From the NCBI GenBank assembly GCA_037013495.1, contig JAZDXN010000029.1, positions 1,934,501 to 1,998,500 on the forward strand: a stretch of 64,000 nt of DNA, read 5' to 3'. The translations under genes and the position numbers were made by a program. This document shows positions 21,901-31,658 of the stretch, one piece after another. Position 1 is the stretch's first letter, and every line of letters begins with the position of its first letter. Under the pieces are notes generated by a model. It saw nothing but the letters and a program-made list of their open reading frames with translations. It was not told where the DNA came from and did no database searches. Origin of the DNA: Hippophae tibetana. Lineage: Eukaryota; Streptophyta; Magnoliopsida; Rosales; Elaeagnaceae.

Positions 21901-24900
21901 TGTAGCTTTTTTCATTCTATTTCAGTGGCAAACCAAACACTGTAATCTTGATTTCAAGCTTAATTCCAGTGGTCAAACAAAACAACATTGTTTCCTTTCC
22001 ATTCCATTCCGATTCCGATTTCGATTCTATTTCACGAACCAAACGCCACCTAAGGGGGAGAAGAAATTGTGATTCTTTCTCTTGTAGGAACTGTGATTCT
22101 TTCTCTTTTAGGAATCACTTCCATTTCGTTTCCACTTTTCAGCGCAACCAAACATGCACTAAGTTTTATTATTCTAATCATGTTGGCCACTTTGTTAGAA
22201 ATGTTTCGTTAAAGAAGATTTTACCTCTTTATTGAAGAGCTATTATTATAGACCGGTTAACTTTTGTGGACAGCTGACAGATTATGCATACATACATATT
22301 TTGTTGTGTGTATATATATATCAAACTAACCTACACTTGTTTGTAGGAAATTCATGATCCAGGTGTTAACAGGTTACATGCCGAGCGTGATCTTAATCTT
22401 GTTTCTTTACACGGTTCCACCAACTATGATGCTGTTTTCTGCAGTGGAGGGTTCTATCTCTCGCAGTGGGAGGAAGAAGAGTGCATGCATAAAAGTTTTG
22501 TACTTCACAATCTGGAATGTCTTTTTTGCGAATGTCTTGACAGGGTCTGTTGTCAATCGATTGCAAGTCTTTACCAGTGTGAATGACATACCGACAACCC
22601 TTGCCAATGCTGTTCCATTACAGGTGATAAATCCCCTTCTGAAATGTATCTCAATTCAATATATTTTCTGGGCATATTGTACGTATTATTACACATAATT
22701 CATATCCTGTCATTCTATTATGTTCTTATTCATATTTTTGAGGGTAGTCATTACAAACGTCCCTACACTTTGGGAAAATAACTCAAACCTCCTTGTTGTT
22801 TCAAAATATTAGGAATTTCCAACCATTAGTTTTCCATTATTGAAGGAATGGCCAACTTGTAATTTTACTTGCTTTCCATTATTGAGTTTCATTATTGATT
22901 CCTATTATTTAATACAATTTTCTCTATTTAAACTATTTTATTGTATGTATGTATGTATGTATGTATGTATGTATGTATGTATGTATGTATGTAGATCTTT
23001 TGACCTCTGAACTTATCATATCTCTTTTTCTCTCGGTGGATCTGCCAAACCTCTTTCCCCTCCATTTTTATCTTATCTGTGATGTGAATAAGTATCTTAG
23101 TATTTTAAATATATTAGGATGTCTCTAATTGGGATTCTTAATATCTTTTAGTATTGCATTTTACCTTATTTCAAACCTCAAACGTTTTTATTTAGTTTAG
23201 TTATCTATATTCATAATAAACTCCAATAACTTAGCAAAGATGTAGTCATTGTATTGAATTCAGACTTGGAATATTAATTTAATATCTTATTTCACCCTAC
23301 TGTTATATCTCTCTTTCTTAGTTCCTAATTCTAATTATAATATTATTCTTCCCTTTTCATTTTTCTCTCCTATTTTCCGTCCCAATTCACACAAGTTTGG
23401 TATTAAGAATTTTTTCTTCTTCAAAACGAAATTGTGCTGCTTGCTAACCTATTTATTTATCCAAAAAGAAAAGAAAAAGAAAAAAGAAATATTCAAAAAT
23501 CACTTCTAAAAAGCGCCAAAATTCAGAAGAACCCTATCCAACGAACTCATGAGAAACACCAATAACCATCACCTGCCTACCCAACCACCATTGTCACCAC
23601 TCACCCTTATTGAAAACCACCTCACTTAGAATGTTCTCGTGCAATGCCACCGAAGTTACCCCCCACCGGAAACCTCCAATGATTGTTTGTACCATCAAGC
23701 TCTCAAATGCTATGCTCCTATTGCACTGCCGAATCAAACTTCCATTGGCTTCACTATTGTCATGTTGGTGTTAAGAAGTAGTCAAACTGTCCATCACTTT
23801 GTCTCCTTCCTCCATCCGATGCTATATTGCACTATTTCCAACCAAGTTTGATATTTCATATTGATATTCAATTCCGAACAAGTTTGATTGTAAACGTACA
23901 ATAAGAAGTCTTATTTATAGGACTTTTCTAAACCAGATAACAATGTTTAGATTTAGATAAACTGAAACTAAAATACAGGTTTAAAATAAGATATTATAGG
24001 GTAATAACAAACCTAATCTTAAGAATTCTAATTTAAATTCTAAATATCTTTATTCACATCAGATTCAATAAATTATCAGTTTAACCCTTCACATTTGGAA
24101 AATAATCAATTAGGTCTATGTAATCAAACTTGACACATAAGGGAAAATTGGTAAAAATATTGTAAACTTTACCTTTATAAATTTGTAAATCACTAAAAGA
24201 AGCTAAAAAAGATATTAAACTTGAAAGGGAAATATTTTTTATAATGTTTTCATTTTTGTTCTTTTCTCTTAATTCATTTCTTTATTTTTTTAAATTCATA
24301 TATTATTTTAAATGATTTAAAAATTTATTTAAAGATTTCCAAAGGGCTGCTTAGTCTCTTAAATATTTTTAGAGGTAACATCAAAACAGATGGACCAAAT
24401 TGATTATTTTTGAAATGTGAGGGAGTATTCTGATAATTTATCAAACGTTATGGGTATTGGTGATATTTATTCTTTGTATTTTCTATAATGAAAGAGTTCG
24501 CAATGAGAGCTAAGAACGATGTTTGATAATATGACAGACTACTATGTAGCAATATGTACGATTTGAAATCTCATGGAGGATTGTGCTATTTTAGCCAAAT
24601 CACAGTGAGATTTTTTATAATTACCATGTTCTCTATTTAAGGGAGCGACAGTGTAGGCTACAGGAAAAATAGAATGGACTTGGTAGAAAAAGAAATATAG
24701 TGAAAGTAATTGTTGCTATGCACTTTTGAAGTTAAATTTGTTGCTTTGAAATATGCAGGCTAGCTTCTTTATGACATTTGTTCTATCATCTGGTTGGGCA
24801 AGCTTGGCATGTGAAGTGATGCAACCTCTTGCTCTTATCTGCAAGCTGGTTAAGAAATTTATACTTAGAATCAAGGATGATTCCCCTGATACTGTTTGGT

Positions 24901-26385
24901 CTTTTCCATATCATACTGAAATTCCTAGAGTTTTGCTTTTTGGATTCCTTGGCTTCATCTGTTCCATCTTGGTGCCCCTAATAACACCATTCTTGCTTTT
25001 CTACTTTGGTCTTGCATATCTTGTGTATCGGAACCAGGTGATGACTTCTTTTCTAATACTATTTTACATTCTGATAAAATGGTTCAAAAATTCACATTTA
25101 CTTTATTTTTATTTCCCATTCTATATTAAATGTATTGGGCACAGTAGGTTATCGCTCTGATACGCATTAAAAAAGAAGAAATGAAAACGGAGCAAAGATT
25201 ATCTTTGGCTCTGTATTTAGATAAAAATTGTTATATCGACTATTCGGGAAAAGTGGGCATTAAAATTCTTTTTTGATAACTTTTTTAAATGAAAGTTTTA
25301 GGTGATAAGCATGTATCGGGATATCCCAACTAAGTTGGCACCACCTTAACACCCTCATCGTTTAACCCCAGTTACTAATATTATTAAATAAAGGAAAAGC
25401 AATCAAAGTGAGTTCATATTATGAAAATATCAGCAGAACCAACTTGTAGTCTGCTTTTTTGATGGCTTAATTTTGTGTTATTGTAAATTGGTAATATGTT
25501 TGCAAGTACTTTGTATTTCTCCATTTTTTATTCTTTATCTACCTTTTATTCAACTTCTTTTCTCCAATTCAGTGTTGTTATATGTTACTGCCTCTCTTTT
25601 TTCCCCCTTCTGCCTTCCCTCTTATCCAGTTCAGTTCAACTATATAGTTTATGGCTCTTTTTGAGTTGCTATATTATCTTAATTTTTCTTGGGTTTCTTT
25701 CAGATTATCAATGTATATGTTTCAAAATATGAAACTGTGGGACAGTACTGGCCAATTATTCACACTACAATTATCATTGCATTGGTTACCATGCAAGTCC
25801 TTGCACTTGCGACTTTTGGGCTTAAAAGATCATCCATTGCATCAGGCTTCACTATTCCACTAATTATTTGCACTCTTCTGTTTAATGAGTACTGCCGGCA
25901 GCGGTTTCGCCCAGTATTTAAGAGCCACGTTGCACAGGTACTTAAATGAGTCTGTGCATGCCCAGGCTTCATTTCAATGCATATTTTATTGTGGATCATC
26001 ATTCCTGTATGCTTTACTTTCAAGTTTGACAAGAGGGTTTTTTTAAGGTTCTCATTGAGATGGATCAGCGAGATCGTCGATCTGGGAGATTGGAAGAGAT
26101 CTATCAAGAGTTACATTCAGCCTATTGCCAATACAAAATAGCTTCTCGTGAATTGTCCAAATCTGGGCGATTTAAACATCATGAAGATGATGAGAGTAAT
26201 CAGGACCCCAAACATGCAATACCAGGTTTGTTCCATCCAATGTTTGAAATAGCTAATATCTGGAATAGAATGCATAATTTCCTAGGTGTTTCTGCTTTTA
26301 CTTCTTAGGGACAGAACACAACCCTGTAGATGAATCATGGGGTGCTGGTTGCAGTTTTGAGATTGAAGAAATTAGCAAGAGGTGA
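9950..26385 (+). CDS. RXW8: OSCA/CSC1-like (DUF221) mechanosensitive cation channel, RXW8 type
   Basis: OSCA/CSC1-like proteins are membrane cation channels gated by membrane tension or hyperosmotic stress. I identify this one by family resemblance to RXW8-type proteins. Coding exons: 9950-10230, 11301-11447, 11870-11933, 12657-12866, 18093-18272, 18438-18736, 22347-22623, 24759-25037, 25704-25937, 26048-26225, 26309-26385. All introns are GT-AG and phases match, giving 2226 nt and 741 residues, the usual family length. Layout: TM0 at residues 3-26 (starts [15 protein letters not shown]), two helices near 84-110 and 142-164, a cytosolic RNA-recognition-like domain about 165-345 with a Cys cluster (CCLCG) and the family motif [11 protein letters not shown] (324-334), then the C-terminal channel domain to about 660 with [26 protein letters not shown] and FNEYCRQRF. 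The tail is acidic, ending EISKR. The ATG at 9950 follows an in-frame upstream stretch lacking ATG. Introns 4, 6 and 7 are enlarged, the first two by transposons. Nothing in the coding sequence looks broken. Confidence 0.93.
10231..11300 (+). other. OSCA intron 1
   Basis: A 1070-bp AT-rich intron bounded by GTAATT and TCTGCAG. I see no transposon protein remnant or RNA gene in it. The split codon across it gives Ser (AG|T). Confidence 0.85.
12010..12550. mobile_element. MITE-like foldback in OSCA intron 3
   Basis: The two ends of this roughly 540-bp block are reverse complements with small differences. GTGTTTTTAAGTCC near 12049-12062 pairs with GGGACTTAAAAACACA near 12503-12518, and internal parts such as GTATATA with TTTTTCGATAG (near 12130-12165) pair with CTATCGAAAAA (near 12372-12385). 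There is no coding capacity. The long inverted repeat fits a Mutator-like or similar MITE. Exact ends and target duplication were not resolved. Confidence 0.65.
13088..13353 (-). repeat. 3' LTR of the intron 4 element (inner side deleted)
   Basis: Matches 17680 to about 17945 almost throughout. Shared blocks include GAAGAAGAAAACTCT, TAGACCTGTA, TCCCACTACCTT and GTCACTAAACAAGCAAAC. The match stops near 13353, where integrase C-terminal coding sequence starts, so the inner approximately 105 bp of the LTR and any polypurine tract are gone. Confidence 0.85.
13480..15600 (-). pseudogene. Ty3/gypsy integrase remnant, split by a solo LTR
   Basis: Minus-strand fragments of a Ty3/gypsy integrase. From the N side: a segment with [13 protein letters not shown] near 15545-15585, the zinc-finger region, then [16 protein letters not shown] and [17 protein letters not shown] at about 15265-15360, a [13 protein letters not shown] motif near 15185-15215, and, beyond an inserted [16 protein letters not shown] near 13600-13640 and a C-terminal end at 13270-13452 ([20 protein letters not shown] and onward). 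Stops and changes make it non-functional. Removing the LTR at 13641-14991 and one GTTTG copy leaves the two sides in the same frame, which confirms a clean secondary insertion. Confidence 0.87.
13641..14991 (-). mobile_element. Solo LTR nested in the intron 4 integrase
   Basis: A 1351-bp segment starting TGATCAGTGCAAAC and ending GCAAGTTATCA, flanked by a perfect 5-bp duplication GTTTG (13636-13640 and 14992-14996). It has no internal domain, so it is a solo LTR left by LTR-LTR recombination. Its start resembles the PBS-side start of the Athila-like LTRs elsewhere in the window (a GTGCAAAC-like block, then GTCTTCAGGGATTGG), suggesting the same broad family and minus orientation. It contains TA-rich tracts near 14560-14790 and a G-box (CACGTG) at 14704-14709. 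Confidence 0.9.
15600..15890. repeat. Repeat shared with the copia LTR at 56.8 kb
   Basis: This block replaces the expected reverse transcriptase region of the intron 4 element. It shares order and sequence with about 56790-56950: GTGTAAACATG, a CAAAGT.TTT block, GTAACTAACCTTACACAGAG (GTAACCAACCTTACCCAGAG there), and an AATAAA.CAAAT-like stretch before TGTTTA. It is probably an LTR fragment of the same Ty1/copia family. Boundaries were not resolved. Confidence 0.5.
16041..16271 (-). pseudogene. Ty3/gypsy protease-region remnant
   Basis: A 76-codon minus-strand open frame starting [19 protein letters not shown] and ending [12 protein letters not shown]. The I-D-N/D-.-S-.-.-N...S pattern followed by a C-terminal D-M-.-.-.-.-L-L-G-.-P motif is typical of the pepsin-like protease of chromovirus-type Ty3/gypsy elements. 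The reading frame is open, but the flanking domains are damaged and reverse transcriptase does not follow. Confidence 0.75.
16889..17122 (-). pseudogene. Ty3/gypsy gag remnant
   Basis: A 77-codon minus-strand frame with [20 protein letters not shown] and [21 protein letters not shown], followed by [12 protein letters not shown]. The W-.-.-.-F/Y...LP.DY...L...Y..L.QG...V..Y...F..L pattern is the capsid signature of chromovirus gag. Only the core is intact here. Degenerate gag continues to about 17640, next to the PBS. Confidence 0.82.
17680..18052 (-). repeat. 5' LTR of the intron 4 element
   Basis: A 373-bp LTR starting TGCGTAGAAGC and ending GCTCCTGCATCA, followed by the CTTTC duplication. 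A degenerate initiator-Met-type PBS lies just inside (17665-17677 on the opposite strand). Its right end is only 40 bp from the acceptor of OSCA exon 5 (18093), so the insertion came close to disturbing splicing. Confidence 0.88.
19620..20690 (+). repeat. Degenerate TTTAGGG-like array, G-rich strand
   Basis: Many short runs of TTTAGGG, TTAGGATT, GGGTTTAGGG and related forms. They are organised in larger units that repeat roughly every 60-100 bp and include AAAATTATTATTTTTCTAAAT followed by AGGGTTTAGG and TTATATTTGTGGGTTA. The higher-order unit recurs near 19747, 19822, 19890, 19977, 20081, 20391, 20529 and 20597. Confidence 0.85.
21060..21740 (+). repeat. CCCTAAA-like array, C-rich strand
   Basis: Dense CCCTAAA and CCCTAAACCC motifs interspersed with AAATTCC and AAATCC, in inverse orientation to 19620-20690. 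It is more homogeneous than the left arm, suggesting later local expansion. It ends with the complement of the AAAATTATTATTTTTCTAAA spacer near 21650-21665. Confidence 0.88.
22624..24758 (+). other. OSCA intron 7 with a microsatellite
   Basis: A 2135-bp intron bounded by GTGATA and ATGCAG. It contains a (TATG)n run of about 53 bp at 22942-22994 and a C-richer stretch at 23500-23830 that I cannot identify (its 70-codon open frame resembles no family I know). No clear transposon ends were found. Confidence 0.7.
22942..22994. repeat. (TATG)n microsatellite
   Basis: About thirteen uninterrupted tetranucleotide units inside OSCA intron 7. Confidence 0.95.
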
Positions 26386-26720
26386 AACAGAATCAAGCTT
26401 TAATTGGAACACTGTTGAAATGGCATATGCAAATTCAATTTATTCACTAGTACCTCCTTTCTTTAGTGGATGGTTGCAAGAACAAAGTACTCAATTCGAT
26501 AACTCCCAACTTTGTTTTTCGTGTGTATTTGTAGGGTGTAAAGCAAATCATTATGTACATATGTATGGTTTTTCAATGAGGTAAAAAGAGTTTATAAAAA
26601 TTTGGCTAGCAATACCATGGTGGAAAAAATAAACTTGACAACGTTGCAACATCCAAGGCCATATAAGCTATCATTGACTATTGATTCTAATAAAGTAGAT
26701 GTAAACAAACAAGCATTGGT
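26386..26720 (+). terminator. Candidate OSCA 3' UTR and poly(A) signal
   Basis: Downstream of the TGA at 26383-26385 there is a 300-bp AT-rich stretch with AATAAA at 26689-26694, a plausible cleavage/polyadenylation signal. No other gene begins here. The exact 3' end cannot be fixed from sequence alone. Confidence 0.45.
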
Positions 26721-28240
26721 GTCTTTTTGAATTGGGACGTATAAACATGAGATGCTTTGTGATGTAATTCTTATTCATTATTACCATATTTCATTGGGGG
26801 ATAGGGCAATTTGATAGGAGAGTTATCCATGATGGGTTCAAGAATAGATATACATTTATGAAGGACAAAAATGAATTACTCATGTTTCCTTATTCCCAAA
26901 AGAAGTTTACGGAGATAAGTAAGATTATTTAAAAAAGAGAGCACAAAAGAGAGATTGACTTAAAAAGTAAAGCGAATGAAGATGAAAGTGATCATAAAAT
27001 AGAGGTATAAAAAGAGAATGAATTGCAAAAGAAAGTGAATCATTAAGAAAAGTGAGTTTTTAAAAAACAGGTTGATCTAGAAGAAGAAAAGAACAAGAAG
27101 GAAAGTGGTAAAGAAGAGACGATTGATGAAAGTGATAAAAAAAGGTATGTAAGTCTTAATGAATTTTTTTCTTTGCCTTGTTTTGAACAAATTGATTTTA
27201 TTGAAATCAAGTAACACATTAATATCATAGGGGTCAAGCAACCACTTTCATATATACTTATACCACAAGTTCAACTAGGCTGGTAAAGAGCTTACTGAAT
27301 CATGAGCATGCCTCATCTTTCGTGACAGGCAATTCCCAACATTAAGAGTTAGGGTGAATTTTTTTAGGGAAAAAAGAATGATGATAATCAAGAAACATCA
27401 CCAAAGGATCTATGGAATGTTCCAAAAGAGCCTAATATTTAAAGAATCACTTAACATGTTAATTTACAAGTGGCTTGGACTACTTAGGCAAGAAGCATAG
27501 GGAATTACCAAGTAAAATCTTAATTGGAAAAGTTTCAAAACACAATTGTCACTAACATTGAAATATCTTTGGTACACAATATCTAATTGCGGTAATTCAA
27601 ATTGCATCAGAAAGCCAAATCAACATTACAACAATAGAGTTTTTAAAATTCGATATTATTAGGTTAAAATTTATTTAGAAGTTGTGGACATAAATTTGAG
27701 AAAATCTACTTTCCTTTTTGTTAGGAATTTTTATTCAGCACCTAAGCCATAAGTTTTTTTCAAATATAATTTATTTTCTAGCAATAATATCTAGGATTTT
27801 ATACTTATTTTAGTAGGTAGTGTTTTTAGTTCTTATATATACTTATTAGGACAAATATTGTAAAATGTTTTGATTAAGATTATTTTTTGAATGAAATTTT
27901 ATCGAGGTTTTTTCACTCTTGGTTTTTAATTGAACATTTTTAGAACTTATAAAAGCTTAGAAAATATTTTGGTGTTCAATAACTTATGGAGGATTAGGAA
28001 ACATTGTGAAACTTCCTATCCCACAATCTTCATTCTAGCTTTTTGAGACAATTTTACTTAGTTTGTTGTTAGGTTTCAAGGCTACGACCTTTCAAGTTCA
28101 GATTGCTTTATTCTTTGGGGGCTTTCAAGGCTAGTCCTTTTGGGGTTAAAATCATGTTGTGATTATATAACCGTAGATTTAAGTCGTCAATGACTTTTTC
28201 TCCTTCAAAAGTAACATTCAAAATTTGGCTAGAAGGATCT
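26720..28240. other. Unassigned intergenic sequence
   Basis: AT-rich and purine-rich sequence with no intact frame. A Lys/Glu-rich plus-strand stretch at about 26880-27190 looks like the charged linker of an old retrotransposon polyprotein, but no diagnostic motif is left. Otherwise I see nothing that can be named. Confidence 0.4.
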
Positions 28241-28570
28241 AGTTAAGATCTTGCGAATTTCTTATCGTAGTGAATGAGTAAGTGATCTTTGTTCTTTTCC
28301 TTTTGACCATGGTCAATTTTTACTATAGTCTTCTTTAACTTTAGGTGCTCATAGAATGTTTGATAATAAGTCTCTTGTAATGAGTAATCTTCATCACTTT
28401 CTACATTAGACAAATAAGTTGGTAGACATCTCTTTTGAATGAGAGGACATCAATGCTAAACACCCAGTAGTACCAACTCTAGGACTCGAAGACCTATCTT
28501 CCATCACAATATAGAAATCATCTTTGTACTTGCATTCTAAGTAGTTTCATAACTCTTTAGAGCACTTGCA
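28240..28570 (-). pseudogene. Possible copia gag tail remnant
   Basis: In one minus-strand frame near 28280-28410 the translation reads SDEDYSLQETYYQTFYEHLKL, resembling the coiled-coil part after the zinc knuckle of some Ty1/copia gag proteins. The rest is frameshifted. This is a weak assignment based on composition and a short stretch only. Confidence 0.3.
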
Positions 28571-28597
28571 TTTAGATAATCACATTTCATAACTGGT

Positions 28598-29237
28598 TGT
28601 AACACCTTACTCTAACACAAGATATGATATTATCTACTTTGGGTATATGCCCTCAAGGTTTTGCTTTTGGAATTTCACAAAAAATGGCCTCTTATCGTTT
28701 AGAGTAGAACCCATACTTATGAACCCTTAACATCCTTATTTCCCAAGCAATGTGGAACTCAATAGCTTACCCTAACTTTCCTTATCCTAAAGGGAATTTA
28801 GTTCAAGGAATTGACGATGGTTACACTAGCCCCCAATACAGTGCATGATATCCTTATTGACCACATTTTTCATTGGGCCATACTTTGATACCATATATAA
28901 TAGCACACTCAAACACATGATATAATAATGTCACCTTTGGGCCTAGGTTCTCATGGTTTTACTCGCATTAACTCAAAAGACATCATACAAATTAGAGTAG
29001 AACTTATACTTATGAACCATTACAATTCTCCTTTCCAAAGTGGTGTGGGACTACACATCTTACTCTATCTTTCCTAAGTATAAGGGAGTTAACCTCAAGG
29101 GATGAGATAGAAGAAAGGAGACTACTTGGGCCAAAGATTGTATGACAAACAACTGAGGTTATGGCATAGATATTCAAAAGTATGCTTAAGACCCAAAATG
29201 GAAAATATTATACCAAGTGTTGGAGTAAGGCATTACA
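28598..29237. mobile_element. TRIM-like inverted-end repeat, first unit
   Basis: The left end TGTAACACCTTACTCTAACA is matched by the reverse complement of the right end, TGTAATGCCTTACTCCAACA. Both continue inward with an ATATTTTC / TTTGGGT-type stretch. This is the conserved end of a short LTR-like (TRIM-like) repeat common in plants, here as two inverted copies. No coding sequence. Confidence 0.6.
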
Positions 29238-29540
29238 GATTATATCATATCATTTCCTAACAAGAAATATGGATGATAAGGACTTCAAATCCTCATTGGG
29301 TGTGATCGTGACACTTATAAATCACTTGAGCTTGGGCAAGATAGGGTAAGATAAGATAAGATAAGGTAAGGTATGTAGTCCTACATTTCTTAGTAAATGA
29401 GGATTGTAATGGTTTATAAGTTTGAGTTACACTCTAATTTATATAAGACCTTTTGGATGAAAGCCAAAGAACAAAATCATAGAGCGTAGGCCCAAAGTGG
29501 ACAATATCATATCATGTGCTAGAGTGGGACATTACAATAG
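28890..29540. mobile_element. TRIM-like inverted-end repeat, second unit overlapping the first
   Basis: A further forward copy begins near 28890 (CACACTCAAACACATGATAT, then CCTTTGGGCCTAGG and ACTTATACTTATGAACCATT), and a further reverse copy ends near 29537 (AGGCCCAAAGTGGACAATAT, GAGTGGGACATTACA). Four related ends therefore lie in about 940 bp as interleaved inverted pairs, with GATAAGATAAG short repeats near 29348-29375. Confidence 0.55.
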
Positions 29541-29880
29541 TAGACACCATTCCAAGAATAACATAAAAACCTCTATAGTTATGATCGCTTGCACGAAGCT
29601 CTTCTTCATTCCAGTCATCCAAAGGCTTTGGTTAAACGATGGCATTTTTAAGGGTTTGAAAATTACTTCTATCCATTTCAATCAAGAAGCAAACATCATC
29701 ATCATAAGATCTCAAATAATAACATGTCTAAGATCTCCAATAAGCATAAAACATGCCATTGAACTAAGGAGGTCTACATATAACTTCTCTTACAACTAAA
29801 GTCATTTAAGATTAAGAGAGAGAAACACATGTGAGAATGGAAGGAAAGAAACAATAGCATAGTAGTTAAGTCTAACAGGG
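29540..29880. other. Unassigned sequence
   Basis: A 100-codon plus-strand open frame (29497-29799) begins inside the TRIM-like repeat and resembles nothing I know. I take it as chance. No other structure seen. Confidence 0.4.
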
Positions 29881-31450
29881 TGTATATGAGATTTGAATCT
29901 TTCTAATTAATTTAAAGAATTTTATGTAGTATATTTTGATTGATAATTTCAGATATATCAATTTATTAAGAATTTCCATGTAAAAATTAGATTTTTCCAC
30001 AAATTTATGAATTATTCTTATCATCTTACATGCATTTTGTTGCCATCCTCGACACACTGTGAGCAAGCGTGGTCGGCGAGTGATAAGTGAGCATCAATGA
30101 GGGTTTGGTGAAGCTTAGCAAGTTGGTTGGCAAAAACAACAGTCTTTATGTCCTTGTAAATTACTCACCAACATGTTTGGTGCATCATAGGAGAGGGTAC
30201 CCAATGATGGTGGTCGGTAAGGGTGGCTATGATTCTTGTTTTGTTGGGCATGTATGAAAATTTTATATTGTATTGTATGCATCATTTTATTTATTGTGAT
30301 AAATTACATGAAGTAGACTTCTTTTGGGCTTGTTGTTACTCACCCCTCTTTCCCTATAAATTTCCCAAACTAGAATTGAACAATGCAATATGGGGTTTGG
30401 AATTGAACTAGAAGTAGCTAAGGTTTATTTCTTTATCTTGTTATTTCATTTATAATCAAGAATGTTATTGGAGACATTGTTGAGATTATTGTAAATATTT
30501 TTTGTATGTCTTATCATGTTTTAAATTTAATTTTACTTGTATGTTTTATCTTTATATTGAATAAAGTACTTCATATCTTTCAAAATGTTGTTAATTGTTT
30601 AAAATATGGGATATCATAAATTTATTAAATATTTTAAAAATCCCCTTTTAAAGATATTTTCCCTACAAATATGTTTTAAACTCATTTTTTCTTCCTACCT
30701 CACATACCTATTTTTTAGGTTATGGTTATTTGGTATCAAAGCATGGTTATGATCTATCGGGAATAAGTCAAAAGATTTACTCATTATTTTTGAACTATTT
30801 TTATTTGTCTTAGCATGCGCCTCTAAGAAGAAGAGTGGTTAGAAATGAGCCCGACCAAGGTGCAGATGATAACTACAGTGAATGCAACCTTTTACAAGAA
30901 TTACATAGATTAATTACTTTGGGCTGAGAACCTAAGGAAATAGGAAAAATGTATTGCTTAAAGGAATTTGAAAAGACTAAGGCATCACTTTACAAAGAGA
31001 CTCCATATATGGCTTCAAGTTCTTATAATTAATTTTAAGAAATTTTATAAGTATATTTTAAGGGATAATTTAAAATGTAACAATTTATTGAAAATTTTCA
31101 AATAAAAAATAATTTTTTTTGTAATTATTGAATTATTATGGCCAGCCTGCTAGCATGCTCATCGATACCATTATTAAGGTTGGTTCTGAGATGTCCTCAA
31201 GTAGCAGGGAAGGGCTGGTTAGTAGCAACAAGTTGGTTTGTGAAGAAAAAAAAACAATCATTAGGACCTTGCCAACAACTTGTCAATGTGCTTGGCATGT
31301 CGTCAATGAGAGTTACCAACAAGGGTATAGTTTTGCCAATAAATAGGCATATGGATAAGCCATTGTGGTCACTCAAAATTTCATCATCTCTTTTAATTTA
31401 TTTAAATATTACCAATTTTGGTACATTTTTAAGTGATTAGATCGGGGAAA
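29881..31450 (+). mobile_element. Short LTR-PBS-gag remnant followed by a partial second LTR
   Basis: An LTR-like segment (about 29881-30728) is followed by TGGTATCAAAGC at 30731-30742, a near-perfect initiator-Met primer-binding site, and then the beginning of a gag-like frame containing RNEPDQGADDNYSECNL (about 30840-30895). A second LTR-like segment starts near 31006. Its 31028-31145 part matches 29905-30030 (TCTAATTAATTT-type start, then TTTATTGAAAATTTTC against TTTATTAAGAATTTCC). The internal region is thus only about 270 bp. The lineage is uncertain because this PBS type occurs in both copia and chromovirus elements. Confidence 0.55.
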
Positions 31451-31658
31451 AAAATATTCAGGCTTTTGAATTAGAAAGAGTGAAGTGTTGGGACAAAAAG
31501 TTGTTAGAGATTTTATTCCAACAAGCTCGAAAAGGTAAACTCATACATTAAGGGTTTGTTTTTACAATAAGCAATAAGTTTGGAATTTTACAAATACTAG
31601 GAATGTAATTGTGTTAGTTGTTTCTCAAAAGGGCAAGGAGTTAGTGATAAAGGTAGGA

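Larger units (their letters stand above)
19321..22050. mobile_element. 2.7-kb foldback with telomere-like repeats in OSCA intron 6
   Basis: The ends GGTGGTGTTTTGTTCACTGA and (reverse complement) GGTGGCGTTTGGTTCGTGAA are flanked by TAA at 19318-19320 and 22051-22053, which fits a PIF/Harbinger (Tourist-like) foldback. The left arm (about 19620-20690) is built from degenerate TTTAGGG motifs. The right arm (about 21060-21740) holds the complement, CCCTAAA. Each arm also has outer unique parts (GAATGGAATC-rich, TTTGGTTTGACCA) and AAAATTATTATTTTT spacers, so the whole is a large imperfect palindrome. A second internal end-like sequence begins near 20127 (GGTGGCTTTTGGTTCA). No transposase is encoded. 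The intron still has proper GT and AG ends. Confidence 0.75.

Noticed and set aside
23639..23851. 70-codon frame in OSCA intron 7
   Set aside because: No homology recognised, no splice sites that would include it, and it is bounded by AT-rich intron sequence.
25760..26107. 115-codon minus-strand frame
   Set aside because: Antisense shadow of OSCA exons 9 and 10.
26330..26584. Open frame starting [12 protein letters not shown] downstream of exon 10
   Set aside because: It is the alternative frame of OSCA exon 11 and the 3' UTR. The spliced frame ends at 26385 with EISKR.
31128..31440. Two overlapping plus-strand open frames of 72 and 100 codons
   Set aside because: They lie in the second LTR-like segment of a retroelement remnant and show no recognisable motif.
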